DNA of 64,000 nucleotides, from contig CANRAR010000006.1 in NCBI GenBank assembly GCA_947628675.1, positions 1 through 64,000 of the forward strand, read 5' to 3'. Under the pieces are notes generated by a model. That model worked only from the letters and a program-made list of their open reading frames with translations, had not been told where the DNA came from and did no database searches. The stretch comes from an uncultured Clostridia bacterium. Lineage in GTDB: Bacteria; Bacillota; Clostridia; Christensenellales; Borkfalkiaceae. Each line of letters opens with the position of its first letter. Within the stretch, counting starts at the first letter, position 1. The position numbers were made by a program, and so were the translations under genes. Of the stretch, positions 63,921-64,000 are shown piece after piece.

Positions 63921-64000
63921 TTAGATTGTTTTCGTAAATGCGAGCTCTTCAGTCGTCCTAAGGCCGAAATCGGTGAACTTCGTGAGCGTGATGGCGCCCG
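63921..64000 (-). CDS. C-terminal end of an unidentified gene (cut by window edge)
   Basis: On the minus strand the last 26 codons read GAITLTKFTDFGLRTTEELA..KTI and then stop with TAA. The frame stays open to the window edge, and the gene would lie upstream of the giant lipoprotein in the same direction. The fragment is too short to name. Confidence 0.35.
   Translation of the reverse strand, partial: GAITLTKFTDFGLRTTEELAFTKTI

Overview
The window is about 64 kb of GC-rich bacterial chromosome. The gene style is that of a Firmicute, most likely an uncultured gut-type member of the Clostridia. The evidence is many canonical SigA promoters (TTGACA-17-TATAAT), Shine-Dalgarno starts, lipobox lipoproteins, a PrsA-like foldase lipoprotein, an archaeal/eukaryotic-type ProS, DegV, a GH51 arabinofuranosidase and giant MBG/InlB-type surface proteins. 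The genus-level identity is not determinable from the sequence. No phage, transposase, rRNA or CRISPR array was seen; one tRNA gene (tRNA-Ser GGA) is present.

Layout. 1-690 is a pyrimidine-rich non-coding stretch with repeats. 730-2705 is a radical-SAM/DUF4130 pair (putative DNA repair). 3033-5144 is a zinc-ribbon, multi-TM, leucine-rich-repeat protein preceded by a structured leader or small RNA. 5395-7049 holds a ferritin-like protein and an aldo/keto reductase, divergent. 7829-17306 is a housekeeping block on the minus strand (uppP, foldase lipoprotein, mfd-pth, prs, malic enzyme). 17405-19768 is a GH51 lipoprotein. 19941-20218 is tRNA-Ser with duplicated 3' ends. 20293-22869 is clpB. 23037-41503 is an 18.5-kb minus-strand gene array (see below). 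42076-42851 is a divergent small ORF/XRE regulator pair with apparent operators. 43289-51866 holds ilvE-yigZ-tyrS, a flavin-reductase-like gene, asnS, proS and degV. 52028-56922 is a plus-strand operon (phosphohexomutase, aldo/keto reductase, flavodoxin, transketolase). 57055-57813 is an ASCH-domain gene. 57966-63770 is a 1934-aa lipoprotein. The tail of another minus-strand gene enters at 63921.

The most remarkable feature is the 23037-41503 array. A strong promoter drives, in order: two small membrane proteins with beta-rich soluble domains; a 1163-aa protein that joins a GH3-like region without a signal peptide to four TM helices and a C-terminal domain that I read as a degenerate McrB-like AAA+ domain; a membrane-anchored McrB-like AAA+ ATPase; a DUF2357/McrC-N-like coiled-coil protein without nuclease; a second membrane-anchored McrB-like ATPase; a membrane protein built on a short Trp/Asp-rich repeat (consensus P-E-N-F-D-W-G); and a 2297-aa MBG-type repeat protein. 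Most of the upstream genes overlap or nearly touch. The McrB/McrC-like pieces suggest that a restriction-type AAA+ motor has been recruited to the membrane, perhaps to assemble or export the giant surface proteins. The functional link is inference.

Other notable points: several genes have canonical promoters whose -10 box lies 6-10 nt before the ATG (probable leaderless mRNAs). The intergenic regions are mosaics of at least six short dispersed repeat families. One of them (family C, about 53-59 bp) sits precisely inside other repeats, inside a duplicated tRNA end, and inside another copy of itself.
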